A DNA stretch of 64,000 bases from Caulobacteraceae bacterium (GCA_947475415.1 CANJLH010000008.1:62001-126000); one strand, 5' to 3'; counted from the stretch's first letter, positions 19,532 to 28,820 are shown. The notes: generated from the letters alone by a model not told the origin. Program-made: numbers and translations.

Positions 19532-20821
19532 TCAAACGCGCGCGATGCGCAAGAGCCGCGGACGATCGATCACGGCGGGGAGGCCCGCGATGCGCTCGAT
19601 GGCGGCGGAAAGCACTGACTCAGCTACGGAATGGGTGGTCAGCACGATGGGAACGCCGGCGGCGTCCTGCACCGGCTTCTGCAGGAAGCTTTCGATGGAG
19701 ACCCCGGCTTCGGCAAGGGTTTCCGAGACCGCAGCGATGACGCCGGGCTCGTCCTTGACCATGAACCGCAGGTAGGCGCGGCCATGGTTTCGGGACGGGT
19801 CGACCGGCGTGAAAGGCTGCAACGCCGCGGCGGGTCGCTGGAACACCGGTCGCACGGCGCCGGTCATTACGTCGGCGATGTCAGCCGAAACCGCCGCCGC
19901 TGTGGGACCTGAACCTGCGCCGGGCCCCTGAATGAAGATGCGGCCGATCCGGGTTCCCTCAATGAACAGGGCGTTCAGCGCGCCACCCGTTTGAGCCAGC
20001 GGATGATCGATGGGTGTCAGCGACGGATGCACCCGCACCAGCACCCCATCTTCCGAACGGCTGGCGGAGGCGACCAGCTTGATGCGATAGCCCAGGTCCT
20101 TGGCCAGCTGGATATCCAGCAGGTCAATCTGGTCGATACCCTCCACCTCGGCGGCGGCGTAGTTCGGGGCGCATCCGAAGGCTAGTGCGGCAAGGATCGA
20201 AATTTTGTGGGCCGCGTCAAAACCGCCGACGTCCATGGTGGGATCGGCCTCGGCATAGCCAAGGCGCTGAGCTTCGGCCAGCACGTCGGCGAAGGCCGCG
20301 CCAGTGGATTGCATCTCGGTCAGAATGTAGTTGCAGGTGCCGTTCAGGATGCCGGCGACCGAGCGCACGTCATCTCCAACCATCGCCTCGCGCAGCATCT
20401 TCACCGCCGGCGTGCCGCCCATGACTGCGGCTTCGAACAACAGCGGCACGCCCTGGGCCTCGGCCAAAACGGCGAGTTCGGCGCCATGTTCGGCGATCAT
20501 GGCCTTATTGGCGGTGACCACAGGCTTGCCGGCCTTCAGCGCCGCCTCGACAGCCGCCTTGGCCGGCCCATCGGACCCGCCGATCAATTCCACGAACAGG
20601 TCGTTGTCCGGTGATCTGGCCAATTCCACCGGATCGTCGAACCAAGTCAGGTTGGAAATATCGAAGGGGCGCGGCCGCGACCGCGAGCGCGCCGATACCC
20701 CGGTGACCACCGCCTGAGCTCCGGCCGGGGCGAAGTCCGGTCGTTCCGAAAGGAAGTTAAGAACGCCCGCCCCGACATTTCCAAGGCCAGCGATCCCGAT
20801 GCGCCACTGCGACCGGCTCAT
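19532..20821 (-). CDS. hom: Homoserine dehydrogenase
   Basis: NAD(P)H-dependent reduction of aspartate semialdehyde to homoserine, on the route to threonine and methionine. The 429-residue protein has an N-terminal Rossmann fold (IGIAGLGNVGAGVL), the catalytic/substrate region with NGTCNYILTEM and FAEAQRLGYAEADPTMDVGG-like sequence, and a C-terminal ACT domain (RFMVKDEPGVIAAVSETLAE), the usual site for threonine feedback. Its ATG overlaps the stop of the aminotransferase gene (ATGA). Confidence 0.97.
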   Translation of the reverse strand: MSRSQWRIGIAGLGNVGAGVLNFLSERPDFAPAGAQAVVTGVSARSRSRPRPFDISNLTWFDDPVELARSPDNDLFVELIGGSDGPAKAAVEAALKAGKPVVTANKAMIAEHGAELAVLAEAQGVPLLFEAAVMGGTPAVKMLREAMVGDDVRSVAGILNGTCNYILTEMQSTGAAFADVLAEAQRLGYAEADPTMDVGGFDAAHKISILAALAFGCAPNYAAAEVEGIDQIDLLDIQLAKDLGYRIKLVASASRSEDGVLVRVHPSLTPIDHPLAQTGGALNALFIEGTRIGRIFIQGPGAGSGPTAAAVSADIADVMTGAVRPVFQRPAAALQPFTPVDPSRNHGRAYLRFMVKDEPGVIAAVSETLAEAGVSIESFLQKPVQDAAGVPIVLTTHSVAESVLSAAIERIAGLPAVIDRPRLLRIARV

Positions 20822-22038
20822 TGGGCGGCCAAGGCGTTATGGTGGCGCGCCAACAGTTCCGGCGCGCGCGCCAGGAACCGCTTCACGTTGCGGGCCGCCT
20901 GACGGATGCGCTGTTCATTCTCCACCAAACCGATTCGAACATAGCCCTCGCCGTATTCGCCGAACGCGACGCCCGCGGACACCGCGACACCGGCTTCCTC
21001 CACCAGCAGTTTGGTGAACAACATCGATCCGGCTTCCTTGAACTGTTCTGGAACCGGAGCCCAGGCGAACATGGAGGCGGGCGGCGAAGGAATGTCCCAG
21101 CCGGCGCGAGCCATCGAGGACACCAGAGTGTCGCGCCGCGACTTGTAGATGGCGCGAATCTCGTCGACGCAGTCCTGCGGACCATTGAGCGCCGCGGCCG
21201 CGGCCACCTGGATTGGCGTATAGGCCCCATAGTCCAGGTAGGATTTGACCCGAGCGAGCGCTGAACACATCCGCTCGTTGCCAACCACCATGCCGACCCG
21301 CCAGCCGGCCATGGCGTAGGTCTTGGACAGGGAGTTCACCTCGACGGCGATGTCGCGGGCGCCGTCCACCTGCAGGATCGAAGGCGGCGGGTTGTCCTCG
21401 AAGTAGATCTCCGAATAGGCGATATCAGACAGGACCAGCAGGTTGTGCTTCTTCGCCAGCGCCACGGCGTCCTTGTAGAAATCCAGGTCCACCCACTGGG
21501 CGGTGGGATTGGAAGGGTAGGACAGGATCAGCACGCTGGGCGCCGGGCTTGAATGGCTCATGGCCGCACTGACGCCGGATAGGTAGGCTTCTGGCGACGG
21601 GGCTGGCACATGGCGGATCACGCCGCCTGCCATGATGAATCCGTAGGCGTGGATGGGATATGCCGGGTTCGGGCAGAGGATCACGTCGCCCGGCGCGGTT
21701 AGCGCCTGGGCGAGGTTCGCAAACCCCTCCTTCGATCCGAGCGTCGAGATCACCTCGGTGTCGGGATTCAGCGTCACGCCGAAACGGCGCTTATAGTAAC
21801 CCGCCATGGCCTTTCGCAGGCCTGCGATGCCCTTTGAGGCGGAATAGCGCCCCGCCTTGGGATCACGCGCGGTCTCGATCAATTTGTCGACGATGTGCTT
21901 CGGGGTCGGCATATCGGGGTTGCCCATGCCGAAGTCGATGATGTCGACGCCCTGGGCGCGAAGCCGCGCTTTGATGCGGTTCACTTCCTCGAAAACGTAC
22001 GGCGGAAGGCGTCGGATACGGTGGAACTCAGGGGTCAT
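20818..22038 (-). CDS. PLP-dependent class I/II aminotransferase (AlaC-like)
   Basis: A 406-residue fold-type I aminotransferase. Start MTPEFHRIRRLPPYVFEEVN is typical of the alanine/aspartate-type (AlaC/YfdZ) group adjacent to hom in alphaproteobacteria. Motifs: IIDFGMGNPDMPTP, ILSYPSNPTAQWV, VLSDIAYSEIYFED and NSLSKTYAMAGWRVGMVVG with the PLP Lys. It probably transfers amino groups between alanine or glutamate and 2-oxo acids; LL-diaminopimelate aminotransferase activity is a less likely alternative. Translationally coupled to hom. Confidence 0.88.
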   Translation of the reverse strand: MTPEFHRIRRLPPYVFEEVNRIKARLRAQGVDIIDFGMGNPDMPTPKHIVDKLIETARDPKAGRYSASKGIAGLRKAMAGYYKRRFGVTLNPDTEVISTLGSKEGFANLAQALTAPGDVILCPNPAYPIHAYGFIMAGGVIRHVPAPSPEAYLSGVSAAMSHSSPAPSVLILSYPSNPTAQWVDLDFYKDAVALAKKHNLLVLSDIAYSEIYFEDNPPPSILQVDGARDIAVEVNSLSKTYAMAGWRVGMVVGNERMCSALARVKSYLDYGAYTPIQVAAAAALNGPQDCVDEIRAIYKSRRDTLVSSMARAGWDIPSPPASMFAWAPVPEQFKEAGSMLFTKLLVEEAGVAVSAGVAFGEYGEGYVRIGLVENEQRIRQAARNVKRFLARAPELLARHHNALAAQ

Positions 22039-22095
22039 GTGAAGCTCGGGCCGCAAACCCTGCGGCGATGTGGGAGCTGATGCTGGGCATGGATA

Positions 22096-22112
22096 GACTC
22101 CGCGCGGGAGTC
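22096..22112. repeat. Short inverted repeat containing two GANTC sites
   Basis: GACTCC (22096-22101) and GGAGTC (22107-22112) are perfect inverted repeats around GCGCG. Each arm contains a GANTC sequence, the methylation target of CcrM in Caulobacter relatives. It lies 58 bases upstream of the aminotransferase start. No T-run follows, so it does not look like a terminator. Confidence 0.4.
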
Positions 22113-22152
22113 CGCCAAGCCGGTTCGGATTTTTCGCGCCCCCGCCGACGCT

Positions 22153-22596
22153 TTATCTGGGCGGCGGAGGCGGGGTAGCTCGATCCCGCAGGGCGCGGGC
22201 GAAGGCTTCGGTGTCTTCGGGCCGCGCCGGGCCGGGATCAGCGCCGACCTGCCTCTCGGCGTTCGCTGCGAAACGTTCGGTTCCGGTGAGCGTCCAGGTG
22301 TTGTCAGCGGTTTCCCGTTCCAGGCGCGCGCCCGCGTCTCGCGCATCAATGGCGGCGGTGGCAAAAGCGTCCGGCGCGCGGACATCCTTCGGTGCGGGCG
22401 GCATATCGTCGAAAGTCGGAAACGTCTTATGCGCTGCCTCCATCTTCGCCGCCGCGGCGGCGATCGGCGAAGCAGGGTCAATTTTTGCATTGGTCGTGGG
22501 CATGCTTATGCAACCGCCCGCGGCAAGGGACAGGCCTGCGCAGGCGGCCAGCCTCGAAAGCCGCGTCATCGTCCCAAGATCAAGCCATCGGTTCAT
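22153..22596 (-). CDS. Putative lipoprotein, hypothetical
   Basis: About 147 residues with a lipoprotein signal peptide ending LAAGGC, so probably membrane-anchored in the periplasm. Two ATGs are possible: 22596 (MNRWLDLGTM, AAGAG nine bases upstream) and 22569 (MTRLSRLAAC). The mature part is rich in Ala, Asp and Pro and ends in a proline run; it includes FPTFDDMPPAPKDVRAPDAF, a pattern seen in uncharacterised Caulobacterales lipoproteins to my recollection. It is divergent from phaC with 70 bases between. Confidence 0.7.
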   Translation of the reverse strand: MNRWLDLGTMTRLSRLAACAGLSLAAGGCISMPTTNAKIDPASPIAAAAAKMEAAHKTFPTFDDMPPAPKDVRAPDAFATAAIDARDAGARLERETADNTWTLTGTERFAANAERQVGADPGPARPEDTEAFARALRDRATPPPPPR

Positions 22597-22666
22597 TTGC
22601 GTCGCTCTTATGCGATGATTGAAGTTTACGAAAGGGCGCCTAGCTTTCGCCCAAGGAGCCGTTGGC

Positions 22667-24625
22667 ATGAGCGAGCACGCCGTCGAACCGCCGGAGGGCC
22701 GGAAAAAATCCGGCAAGAGGGGTAAGAAGCACAAGAACGCAAAGGGTGCTTACCCTGCCGAAGCGCCGCGCGCCGCCCCTGAAACCGCCTCGTCAGGCGT
22801 TAGTTCCAATGGGGAGGAAATCAGATCGCCCTTGAACATGCTGTCGGCCGAACAACGTGATCTGGTGGAAAAACTTTCCATCAACCTGGCTCGGGCCGCC
22901 GTGACCGCCCAGGGCGCCATCGCGGCTCAGGCCCTTCGTCAGGCTGATCGTCCGGCCGCCCTTTCGCCTGATCCGTTCCATGTCGCGCCATCGTTGAACG
23001 AGGTGTTGGGTCGCCTCGCCGCCCAGCCGGACCGGCTGGTGCGCGCCCAGGCGGACCTGTTCTCCCGCTATCTCGAACTCTGGCAAGCGACCACCCAGCG
23101 TATGGGCGGCGCCAAGCCCGCACCGGTGATCAGGCCGGCGACAGGGGACAAGCGCTTCACGGATCCAGACTGGGACGAAAACCCGGTCTTCGATGTCATC
23201 AAGCAGTCCTATCTGCTGACCTCGGACTGGCTAAACAGCCTGGTCGCCTCGGTGGAGAACGTCGACCCATTGGCCAAGCGCCGGGTTGAATTCTTCATGA
23301 AGATGCTCACGGACGCCTTCTCGCCCTCGAACTTCCTGGCGTCCAATCCTGCGGCTCTGCGCGAAATCATGTCGACCAAGGGCGAGAGCCTGGTGCGCGG
23401 CGTGGAAAATTTCGCCGAGGACCTGGCCCGAGGCGGCGGCGCCCTGTCCATCGCCCAGACCGATCCGGATCAATTTGAGATCGGACGCAATGTGGCGACC
23501 GCGCCCGGCAAGGTGATATATCGCAACGAACTCATTGAAATTTTGCAATTCTCTCCGTCCACCGAGACGGTTTGCGAAATCCCGCTGCTAATCTTCCCGC
23601 CCTGGATCAACAAGTTCTACATCATGGACCTTCGCCCGGAAAATTCGCTGATCCGCTGGCTGGCCAGCCAAGGGATGACGGTCTTCGTAACCTCTTGGGT
23701 CAATCCAGATGCCCGCCTGGCCGCCAAGTCCTTCGAGGACTACATGGTCGACGGCGTCTACGCCGCCACCGAAGTGGTCACCCGCCAGTGCGGCGTCGAT
23801 CGGGTAAATGCCGTGGGCTACTGCATCGGCGGCACCCTGCTCTCGGTCACCCTGGCCCACATGGCGGCAATCGGCGACAAGCGGATCGCCTCGGCGACGT
23901 TCTTCGCCGCCCAACAGGATTTCACCGAGGCCGGCGACCTGCTGCTGTTCTCCAACGAGGACTGGGTCAATGATCTGGAGCAAGAGATGGACGCCCGGGG
24001 CGGCGTGCTGTCGGGCAAGACCATGGCCGACACCTTCAACATGTTGCGGGCCAATGACCTGATCTGGTCGTTCTTCGTGAACAACTATCTGATGGGCAAG
24101 GAGCCGAAACCCTTCGACCTGCTGTTCTGGAATTCCGATCAGACGCGGATGCCCAAGACCCTGCACCTGGCCTATTTGCGGCGGTTCTATGGGGACAACG
24201 CTCTGGCGAAGGGGGAGCTCAAGATCGGAGGTGTCGATCTCGATCTGGGCAAGGTGAAGATCCCGATCTATGCTCAGTCCTCCCGGGAGGATCATATTTC
24301 ACCGGCGCGCTCGGTCTACAAGGGCGCGCGTCTGTTCGGCGGACCGGTCACTTTCATGATGGCGGGGTCTGGCCATATCGCCGGGGTGATCAACCACCCG
24401 GACGCCCGGAAATACCAGCACTGGACGAATGAGGCCTTGCCGCCGACTCTCGTGGAGTGGCAGGCCGCGGCCACCGAGCACCCTGGGTCTTGGTGGCCTC
24501 ACTGGATGCAATGGTTGAAGCCGAAGTCTGGCGGTCAGGTCCCCGCGCGCGATCCTGCGGCCGGTGTCTTCCCGGCTTTGGGCGAGGCGCCTGGGGACTA
24601 TGTGCGGGTGAAATCGGACGCGTGA
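22667..24625 (+). CDS. phaC: Class I poly(3-hydroxyalkanoate) synthase
   Basis: Polymerises 3-hydroxyacyl-CoA into PHA storage granules. The 652-residue product has the PhaC N-terminal domain and an alpha/beta-hydrolase catalytic domain. The lipase-like box GYCIGGTLL carries the catalytic Cys (about residue 385); the partner Asp is in SSREDHISP (about 540) and His in AGSGHIAGV (about 568). AAGGAG nine bases before ATG 22667 decides the start; an upstream TTG frame lacks a site. The first 60 residues are Lys/Pro-rich and variable. No phaA, phaB, phaP or phaR is adjacent. It converges on msrB with 3 bases between. Confidence 0.96.
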   Translation: MSEHAVEPPEGRKKSGKRGKKHKNAKGAYPAEAPRAAPETASSGVSSNGEEIRSPLNMLSAEQRDLVEKLSINLARAAVTAQGAIAAQALRQADRPAALSPDPFHVAPSLNEVLGRLAAQPDRLVRAQADLFSRYLELWQATTQRMGGAKPAPVIRPATGDKRFTDPDWDENPVFDVIKQSYLLTSDWLNSLVASVENVDPLAKRRVEFFMKMLTDAFSPSNFLASNPAALREIMSTKGESLVRGVENFAEDLARGGGALSIAQTDPDQFEIGRNVATAPGKVIYRNELIEILQFSPSTETVCEIPLLIFPPWINKFYIMDLRPENSLIRWLASQGMTVFVTSWVNPDARLAAKSFEDYMVDGVYAATEVVTRQCGVDRVNAVGYCIGGTLLSVTLAHMAAIGDKRIASATFFAAQQDFTEAGDLLLFSNEDWVNDLEQEMDARGGVLSGKTMADTFNMLRANDLIWSFFVNNYLMGKEPKPFDLLFWNSDQTRMPKTLHLAYLRRFYGDNALAKGELKIGGVDLDLGKVKIPIYAQSSREDHISPARSVYKGARLFGGPVTFMMAGSGHIAGVINHPDARKYQHWTNEALPPTLVEWQAAATEHPGSWWPHWMQWLKPKSGGQVPARDPAAGVFPALGEAPGDYVRVKSDA

Positions 24626-24628
24626 CGC

Positions 24629-25123
24629 CTATGCCGGGACGAACCTCAACGCCACGCCGTTGTTGCAGTAGCGCAGACCCGTCGGTCTTGGCCCGTCGTC
24701 AAAGACGTGGCCTTGGTGTCCAAGGCACTGTGCGCAGTGATATTCAGTCCGGGCGTATCCAATGTCGAAGTCGGACTTCTTGCCGAGCGCGCCCTTGATG
24801 GCGGTATAGAAACTTGGCCAGCCGGTGCCGGACTCGAATTTCCAACGGGCGTCGAACAACGCCAGGCCGCAACCGGCGCAGACGAAGACTCCCTTTCGGT
24901 GTTCGTTCAGCAACGGACTTGTCCCCGGCCGCTCGGTGGCCGCCTCGCGCAGAACGGCGAAGGACTCCGGCCTGAGCTTCGCCTTCCATTGGGCCGGCGT
25001 CAGCTTGCGAAACGGCGAGGCGGCATAGGGATCGGCCGGCGCGGCGAGTGCCGGACCGGCGGCCAGCGCGAACACCGATCCCATAAGGAAGCGGCGACGG
25101 TGGAGGGCATTGGAGGTGATCAT
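24629..25123 (-). CDS. msrB: Peptide-methionine (R)-S-oxide reductase, exported
   Basis: Repairs methionine-R-sulfoxide in proteins. The 164-residue product carries a twin-arginine-type signal (HRRRFLMGSVFALAAGPALA), pointing to a periplasmic enzyme. The MsrB domain is complete: FVCAGCGLALFDARWKFESG, GWPSFYTAI, CAQCLGHQGHVFDDGP and the catalytic Cys in RYCNNGVALRF. The two CxxC pairs (CAGC, CAQC) bind structural zinc. Start ATG 25123 precedes the signal peptide. Confidence 0.95.
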   Translation of the reverse strand: MITSNALHRRRFLMGSVFALAAGPALAAPADPYAASPFRKLTPAQWKAKLRPESFAVLREAATERPGTSPLLNEHRKGVFVCAGCGLALFDARWKFESGTGWPSFYTAIKGALGKKSDFDIGYARTEYHCAQCLGHQGHVFDDGPRPTGLRYCNNGVALRFVPA

Positions 25124-25191
25124 GCGCCTATTACGCCGCGCACCTGATCTTGGATGCAAACCCGGCCTGCTTCACCGCCAGCATAACCGGC

Positions 25192-26172
25192 TCACAGCCC
25201 CGCAGCCTCCTCCAGCCCAAGCACCAAATTGAGGTTCTGTACGGCCGCCCCGGACGCACCCTTGCCGAGGTTGTCCAGCAGGGCGATCAGCCGCGCTTCG
25301 CCGCGGTCGTCGTTGCCGAACACGAACAGCCGCATGCGGTTGGATCCGTTCAGCGCCTCCGGATCCAGAGCCGCCACATAGCCGCTGGCCCCGGCCCGCG
25401 CCTTCTGAAGCTCGCCGCATTCGCCGGCATCGGCCACTTCGACGAAGCGTTCCCCGGCGTAGGCTCTGGTCAAGGCTGTGCGCAGGTCCGCCGACGATGG
25501 CTTTCCCGGCAGAACTCTGAGCGGCAGGGGGATTTCGACGATCATCCCCTGGGCGTATCGTCCCACGGACGGCGAGAAGATCGGCGGATGCGTCAACCCC
25601 ACATAGGCCTGCATCTCCGGCAGGTGCTTGTGAGCCAGGTTGAGCCCGTAGGGCCGCCAGGCGTCCTGCGTTCCCTGTGGCGCGGGCTGTTGCTCGAATT
25701 CCTCGATCAGGCCCCGGCCGCCACCGGAGTAGCCGGAGATTCCGTGGGTGGTCAGGGGCCACTCCGCCGGGATCAGGCCCTCGCGCACAAGGGGAGCGGC
25801 GAGCGCTATGAAGCCCGTCGACCAGCACCCCGGGTTGGTGATCCGCTTCGACGCGGCGATGGCGGCCCGATGACCCGGCTTCCACTCCGGAAAGCCGAAT
25901 ACCCAGCCAGGCGCGGTGCGGTGGGCGGTGGAGGGATCCACCACCGCCACGGCGGGATTGGTGATCAGGCTCACCGCCTCCTTAGCCCCCTCGTCGGGCA
26001 GGCACAGGATCGCCACGTCGACCGCGTTTAGCAGTTCCGCCCGCGCCGCCGGATCCTTACGCCGGGCCGGTTCAATGGAGACCAACTCCAAGTCCTTCCG
26101 TGCGGCAAGCCGCTGGCGAATTTGCAGCCCGGTGGTGCCGGCCTCGCCGTCGATAAATATCTTGTGACCCAT
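25192..26172 (-). CDS. argC: N-acetyl-gamma-glutamyl-phosphate reductase, type 2
   Basis: NADPH-dependent third step of arginine synthesis. The 326-residue protein shows the short type-2 form, with MGHKIFIDGEAGTTGLQI at the start, the catalytic Cys in TNPGCWSTGFIAL, and THGISGYSGGGRGLIEEF. Start ATG 26172 has the family N-terminus. A strong intrinsic terminator ends only 19-21 bases before this ATG (26194-26223), so argC must rely on read-through from rplM-rpsI or on a promoter within or upstream of that hairpin. Confidence 0.96.
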   Translation of the reverse strand: MGHKIFIDGEAGTTGLQIRQRLAARKDLELVSIEPARRKDPAARAELLNAVDVAILCLPDEGAKEAVSLITNPAVAVVDPSTAHRTAPGWVFGFPEWKPGHRAAIAASKRITNPGCWSTGFIALAAPLVREGLIPAEWPLTTHGISGYSGGGRGLIEEFEQQPAPQGTQDAWRPYGLNLAHKHLPEMQAYVGLTHPPIFSPSVGRYAQGMIVEIPLPLRVLPGKPSSADLRTALTRAYAGERFVEVADAGECGELQKARAGASGYVAALDPEALNGSNRMRLFVFGNDDRGEARLIALLDNLGKGASGAAVQNLNLVLGLEEAAGL

Positions 26173-26191
26173 GATCCTGATCCCAATAGCA

Positions 26192-26223
26192 GAAAGGGCG
26201 CTCCGGTTTCCCGAAGCGCCCTT
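26192..26223 (-). terminator. Intrinsic terminator of rplM-rpsI
   Basis: On the minus strand AAGGGCGCT (26223-26215) pairs perfectly with AGCGCCCTT (26202-26194) around a 12-base loop, followed by TTTCTG. It lies 24 bases after the rpsI stop and just before argC. Confidence 0.75.
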
Positions 26224-26247
26224 CCGCAAACACGAATGCTTGCGCGC

Positions 26248-26721
26248 CTAGCGCTTCGAGAACTGGAAGCTGCGTCGAGCCTTGGCCTTGCCGTACTTCT
26301 TGCGCTCCACGACACGCGAATCGCGGGTCAGGAAACCGTGCGGCTTGAGCACTGCGCGCAGGCCCGGCTCATAATAGGTGAGCGCCTTGGAAATGCCGTG
26401 GCGCACTGCGCCAGCCTGGCCGGACAGACCTGAGCCTTCGACTGTCACATCGACGTCGAACTGGCCGAGGCGATCGGCGACCTGCAGCGGTTGGGCGATC
26501 ATCATGCGCAGCACTGGGCGGGCGAAATAGACCTCTTGGTCACGGCCGTTGATGGTGATCTTGCCTTTGCCGGGCTTGATCCAGACCCGCGCGATGGCGT
26601 TTTTGCGCTTGCCGGTGGCGTAGGAACGGCCTTGGGCGTCCACCTTGCGCTCATACACCACCGTATCGGCGGAGGGCGTGGCGATGGCCGCCAGGGCCTG
26701 AAGTCCTTGAGATTCGCTCAT
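26248..26721 (-). CDS. rpsI: 30S ribosomal protein S9
   Basis: The 157-residue product has a short alphaproteobacterial N-terminal extension, then the S9 core: [45 protein letters not shown] sequence and the basic tail [17 protein letters not shown], whose terminal Arg reaches the P-site tRNA. Second gene of the rplM-rpsI operon, two bases after rplM. Confidence 0.98.
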   Translation of the reverse strand: MSESQGLQALAAIATPSADTVVYERKVDAQGRSYATGKRKNAIARVWIKPGKGKITINGRDQEVYFARPVLRMMIAQPLQVADRLGQFDVDVTVEGSGLSGQAGAVRHGISKALTYYEPGLRAVLKPHGFLTRDSRVVERKKYGKAKARRSFQFSKR

Positions 26722-26723
26722 GC

Positions 26724-27191
26724 TCAGGCGCTCCGCACGTTCTTGGCGTTCAAACCGGCGAACGCGATGGTTTCAGGCGCCTGCGCTGCGTGCGGGTGCT
26801 CCGGCGAATTGTAGATGCGCAGGTGGGTCATTTGCTTGCGCGCCAGGGGGCTTTCCTTGGGCAGCATGCGCTCGACCGCCTTTTCCAGGATCCGCTCCGG
26901 GAAGCGGCCACCCAGCACCTTGCCGGCGGTGCGGCCCTTGATGCCGCCTGGAAAACCGGTGTGGTGGTAGTAGACCTTCTGGTCGAGCTTGCGGCCTGTG
27001 AACTTCACCTTGTCGGCGTTGACGACGACGACAAAGTCGCCGCAGTCCACATGCGGGGTGTAATCGGGCCGGTGTTTGCCGCGAAGACGCATGGCGATGA
27101 ACGAAGCGAGGCGGCCGACAACGGCGTTCTCGGCATCGATCACGATCCACTTCTTCTCGACCTCGGCGGGCTTCAATGAAGCCGTGGTCTT
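26724..27191 (-). CDS. rplM: 50S ribosomal protein L13
   Basis: A 155-residue L13 starting [20 protein letters not shown]. Signatures: [51 protein letters not shown] and GMLPK-type [16 protein letters not shown]. An adjacent upstream ATG (27194) gives one more Met. First gene of the rplM-rpsI operon; a promoter is visible at 27264-27292. Confidence 0.98.
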   Translation of the reverse strand, partial: KTTASLKPAEVEKKWIVIDAENAVVGRLASFIAMRLRGKHRPDYTPHVDCGDFVVVVNADKVKFTGRKLDQKVYYHHTGFPGGIKGRTAGKVLGGRFPERILEKAVERMLPKESPLARKQMTHLRIYNSPEHPHAAQAPETIAFAGLNAKNVRSA

Positions 27192-27263
27192 CATCATGGA
27201 ATGGGTCCGTCGAACTGATGCATTGGTCGCCCGCCGCAATGGGCGCTCGACCGGAAGGCGCCG

Positions 27264-27292
27264 CTGTTAGGGATCGCCCGCGCGCCTGTCAA
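27264..27292 (-). promoter_or_regulatory. Probable housekeeping promoter of rplM-rpsI
   Basis: On the minus strand TTGACA (27292-27287) is followed after exactly 17 bases by TAACAG (27269-27264). This is a consensus -35 with a reasonable -10, 73 bases before the rplM start, and fits a strongly expressed ribosomal operon. Confidence 0.55.
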
Positions 27293-27347
27293 CTTCATTG
27301 TGAGCACCCACGGGAAAGTTGATATTTTTTCGTGGATTATCCTTTGT

Positions 27348-27361
27348 GGTATTATAATACC
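27348..27361. repeat. 14-bp perfect palindrome in an AT-rich island
   Basis: GGTATTATAATACC is a perfect 14-bp palindrome within a strikingly AT-rich stretch (27315-27360), itself touching the last base of the ctaA stop codon. A second small palindrome, GGAT-T-ATCC, lies nearby at 27334-27342. It contains TATAAT on both strands but no -35 at proper spacing. An operator for an unknown regulator is possible. Confidence 0.5.
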
Positions 27362-28392
27362 TACACCCGCCTCACCCGCCAGGCAAAGGCCACGGCGACG
27401 GCGAAGGTCAGGGCGGCGACCGCCTGGTGAAGGAGACCAAGCGGCAAGGGAACCACGGTCAGGAGGGTGGCGACACCGATGGCGGCCTGCAGCAGCACCA
27501 CAGCGGCCAGACTGAGCGCCAGCAACCTTGAACCGTCCGGCAAGTAGGTTGAGCGGCCGGCGCCGATGGCCGTGGCGATCGCCAAGGCGATCAGCACATA
27601 GGCGCCGAGACGATGGTTGAATTGAACGGCCGCCTGGCTATGCGCCAAGATCGCCCAGAGGCTGTCGCCAGCGTAGTCGCGGGGGATCAGAGCGCCGTTC
27701 ATCAATGGCCAATCGTTGTAGACGAAGCCCGCATCATTGCCCGCCACCAGCGCGCCAAGAAGAATTTGCAGGAACACCAGGGCGAGCAGGCCAAGCGCGA
27801 TCCGGCTCCAGGGACTTGGCAAGGTCTGGCGCGCGCCACCGGCCCAGGCGTCCAGTCCCGTCCAGACCAGGGCGCCGAACAGGATGAACGCCAGACCCAG
27901 GTGAACCGCCAGCCGCTCCGGCGCCACCGAGACCCGATCCGCAAGGCCGCTGGACACCATCCACCAGCCTGCTGCGCCCTGCAGGCCGCCCAGGCCGAAC
28001 AGCACCGCCAGCCGCCAGATCAGCCGCCTTGGCGCCATGCCGCGCACCAGGAAAAAAACCATCGGGATGAAAAAGGCCATGCCCAGCAGGCGGCCAAGCA
28101 GACGATGGGACCACTCCCACCAATAAATGGTTTTGAAGGCCGCCAGATTCATGCCGGCATTGACCTGGCTGTATTGCGGGATCGCCTTGTAGGCGGAAAA
28201 CGCCTCGCGCCAGTCGGCGTCGGACAGCGGAGGGACAACGCCGGTGACCGGCCGCCAGACCGTGATCGACAGTCCAGATCCCGTCAATCGGGTGGCGCCG
28301 CCCACGATCACCATGGCCAGCACCAGGATCGCCACCGCAAACAACCAGGCTGCGACGGGCTTTGAACGGTCGGAGCGCAGAAATGAGGTCAT
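27361..28392 (-). CDS. ctaA: Heme A synthase (COX15/CtaA family)
   Basis: Oxidises the C8 methyl of heme O to give heme A for cytochrome c oxidase. The 343-residue protein has about eight membrane segments and the conserved His residues that bind heme: [37 protein letters not shown] and [12 protein letters not shown]. The N-terminal [17 protein letters not shown] is diagnostic of the COX15-type alphaproteobacterial/mitochondrial form. It acts in the cytoplasmic membrane. No other cytochrome oxidase gene is adjacent. Confidence 0.97.
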   Translation of the reverse strand: MTSFLRSDRSKPVAAWLFAVAILVLAMVIVGGATRLTGSGLSITVWRPVTGVVPPLSDADWREAFSAYKAIPQYSQVNAGMNLAAFKTIYWWEWSHRLLGRLLGMAFFIPMVFFLVRGMAPRRLIWRLAVLFGLGGLQGAAGWWMVSSGLADRVSVAPERLAVHLGLAFILFGALVWTGLDAWAGGARQTLPSPWSRIALGLLALVFLQILLGALVAGNDAGFVYNDWPLMNGALIPRDYAGDSLWAILAHSQAAVQFNHRLGAYVLIALAIATAIGAGRSTYLPDGSRLLALSLAAVVLLQAAIGVATLLTVVPLPLGLLHQAVAALTFAVAVAFAWRVRRV

Positions 28393-28521
28393 GGGGTCCG
28401 TCGCCCGCCAGAATGGCGCAAACTCGCCGTCGCTAGCCGAGAATGCCCCCTGCGTCCACGCAGCGCATCAAAGACATAGGGCCCGAGAACGCTTATGCTG
28501 GGGTCATATCGGGAGCCGACC

Positions 28522-28725
28522 TTGAATCCGCGAATCCGCAAACTGATCGGCATGTTCGCCCTGTTGGGGTTTGTCGTCCTGTACGTCGGCGCCGCCGTAC
28601 GTATTGGCGAAATCCTGCCCGACCATTGGGCCGCGCGCCTCATCTACTACGCGGTGGTGGGGCTCGCATGGGGCGCACCAGTCCTGCCGCTGATTTCCTG
28701 GATGAATCGGGAAAAGTCGGGCTGA
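28522..28725 (+). CDS. DUF2842 family small membrane protein
   Basis: A 67-residue protein with two hydrophobic segments (about 8-28 and 40-60) and the family ending ARLIYYAVVGLAWGAPVLPL-ISWM. DUF2842 is an uncharacterised family of short alphaproteobacterial membrane proteins. The start is TTG at 28522 (NPRIRKLIG follows), six bases after GGGAG; an ATG at 28495 adds nine residues and lacks a site. Divergent from ctaA. Confidence 0.85.
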   Translation: MNPRIRKLIGMFALLGFVVLYVGAAVRIGEILPDHWAARLIYYAVVGLAWGAPVLPLISWMNREKSG

Positions 28726-28743
28726 GGGGAATGGCCCATCCGA

Positions 28744-28820
<77 letters not shown>

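Noticed and set aside
17971..19740. Long plus-strand open frame across recJ-glpX
   Set aside because: Antisense shadow of recJ and glpX, with no domain similarity and typical biased composition.
22035..22490. Minus-strand frame overlapping the lipoprotein gene
   Set aside because: Arg-rich shadow in another frame; the lipoprotein frame has a signal peptide and lipobox.
27319..27358. Plus-strand TTGATA and TATAAT as a promoter
   Set aside because: The spacing is 28 bases, far from 17, and no plus-strand gene begins nearby.
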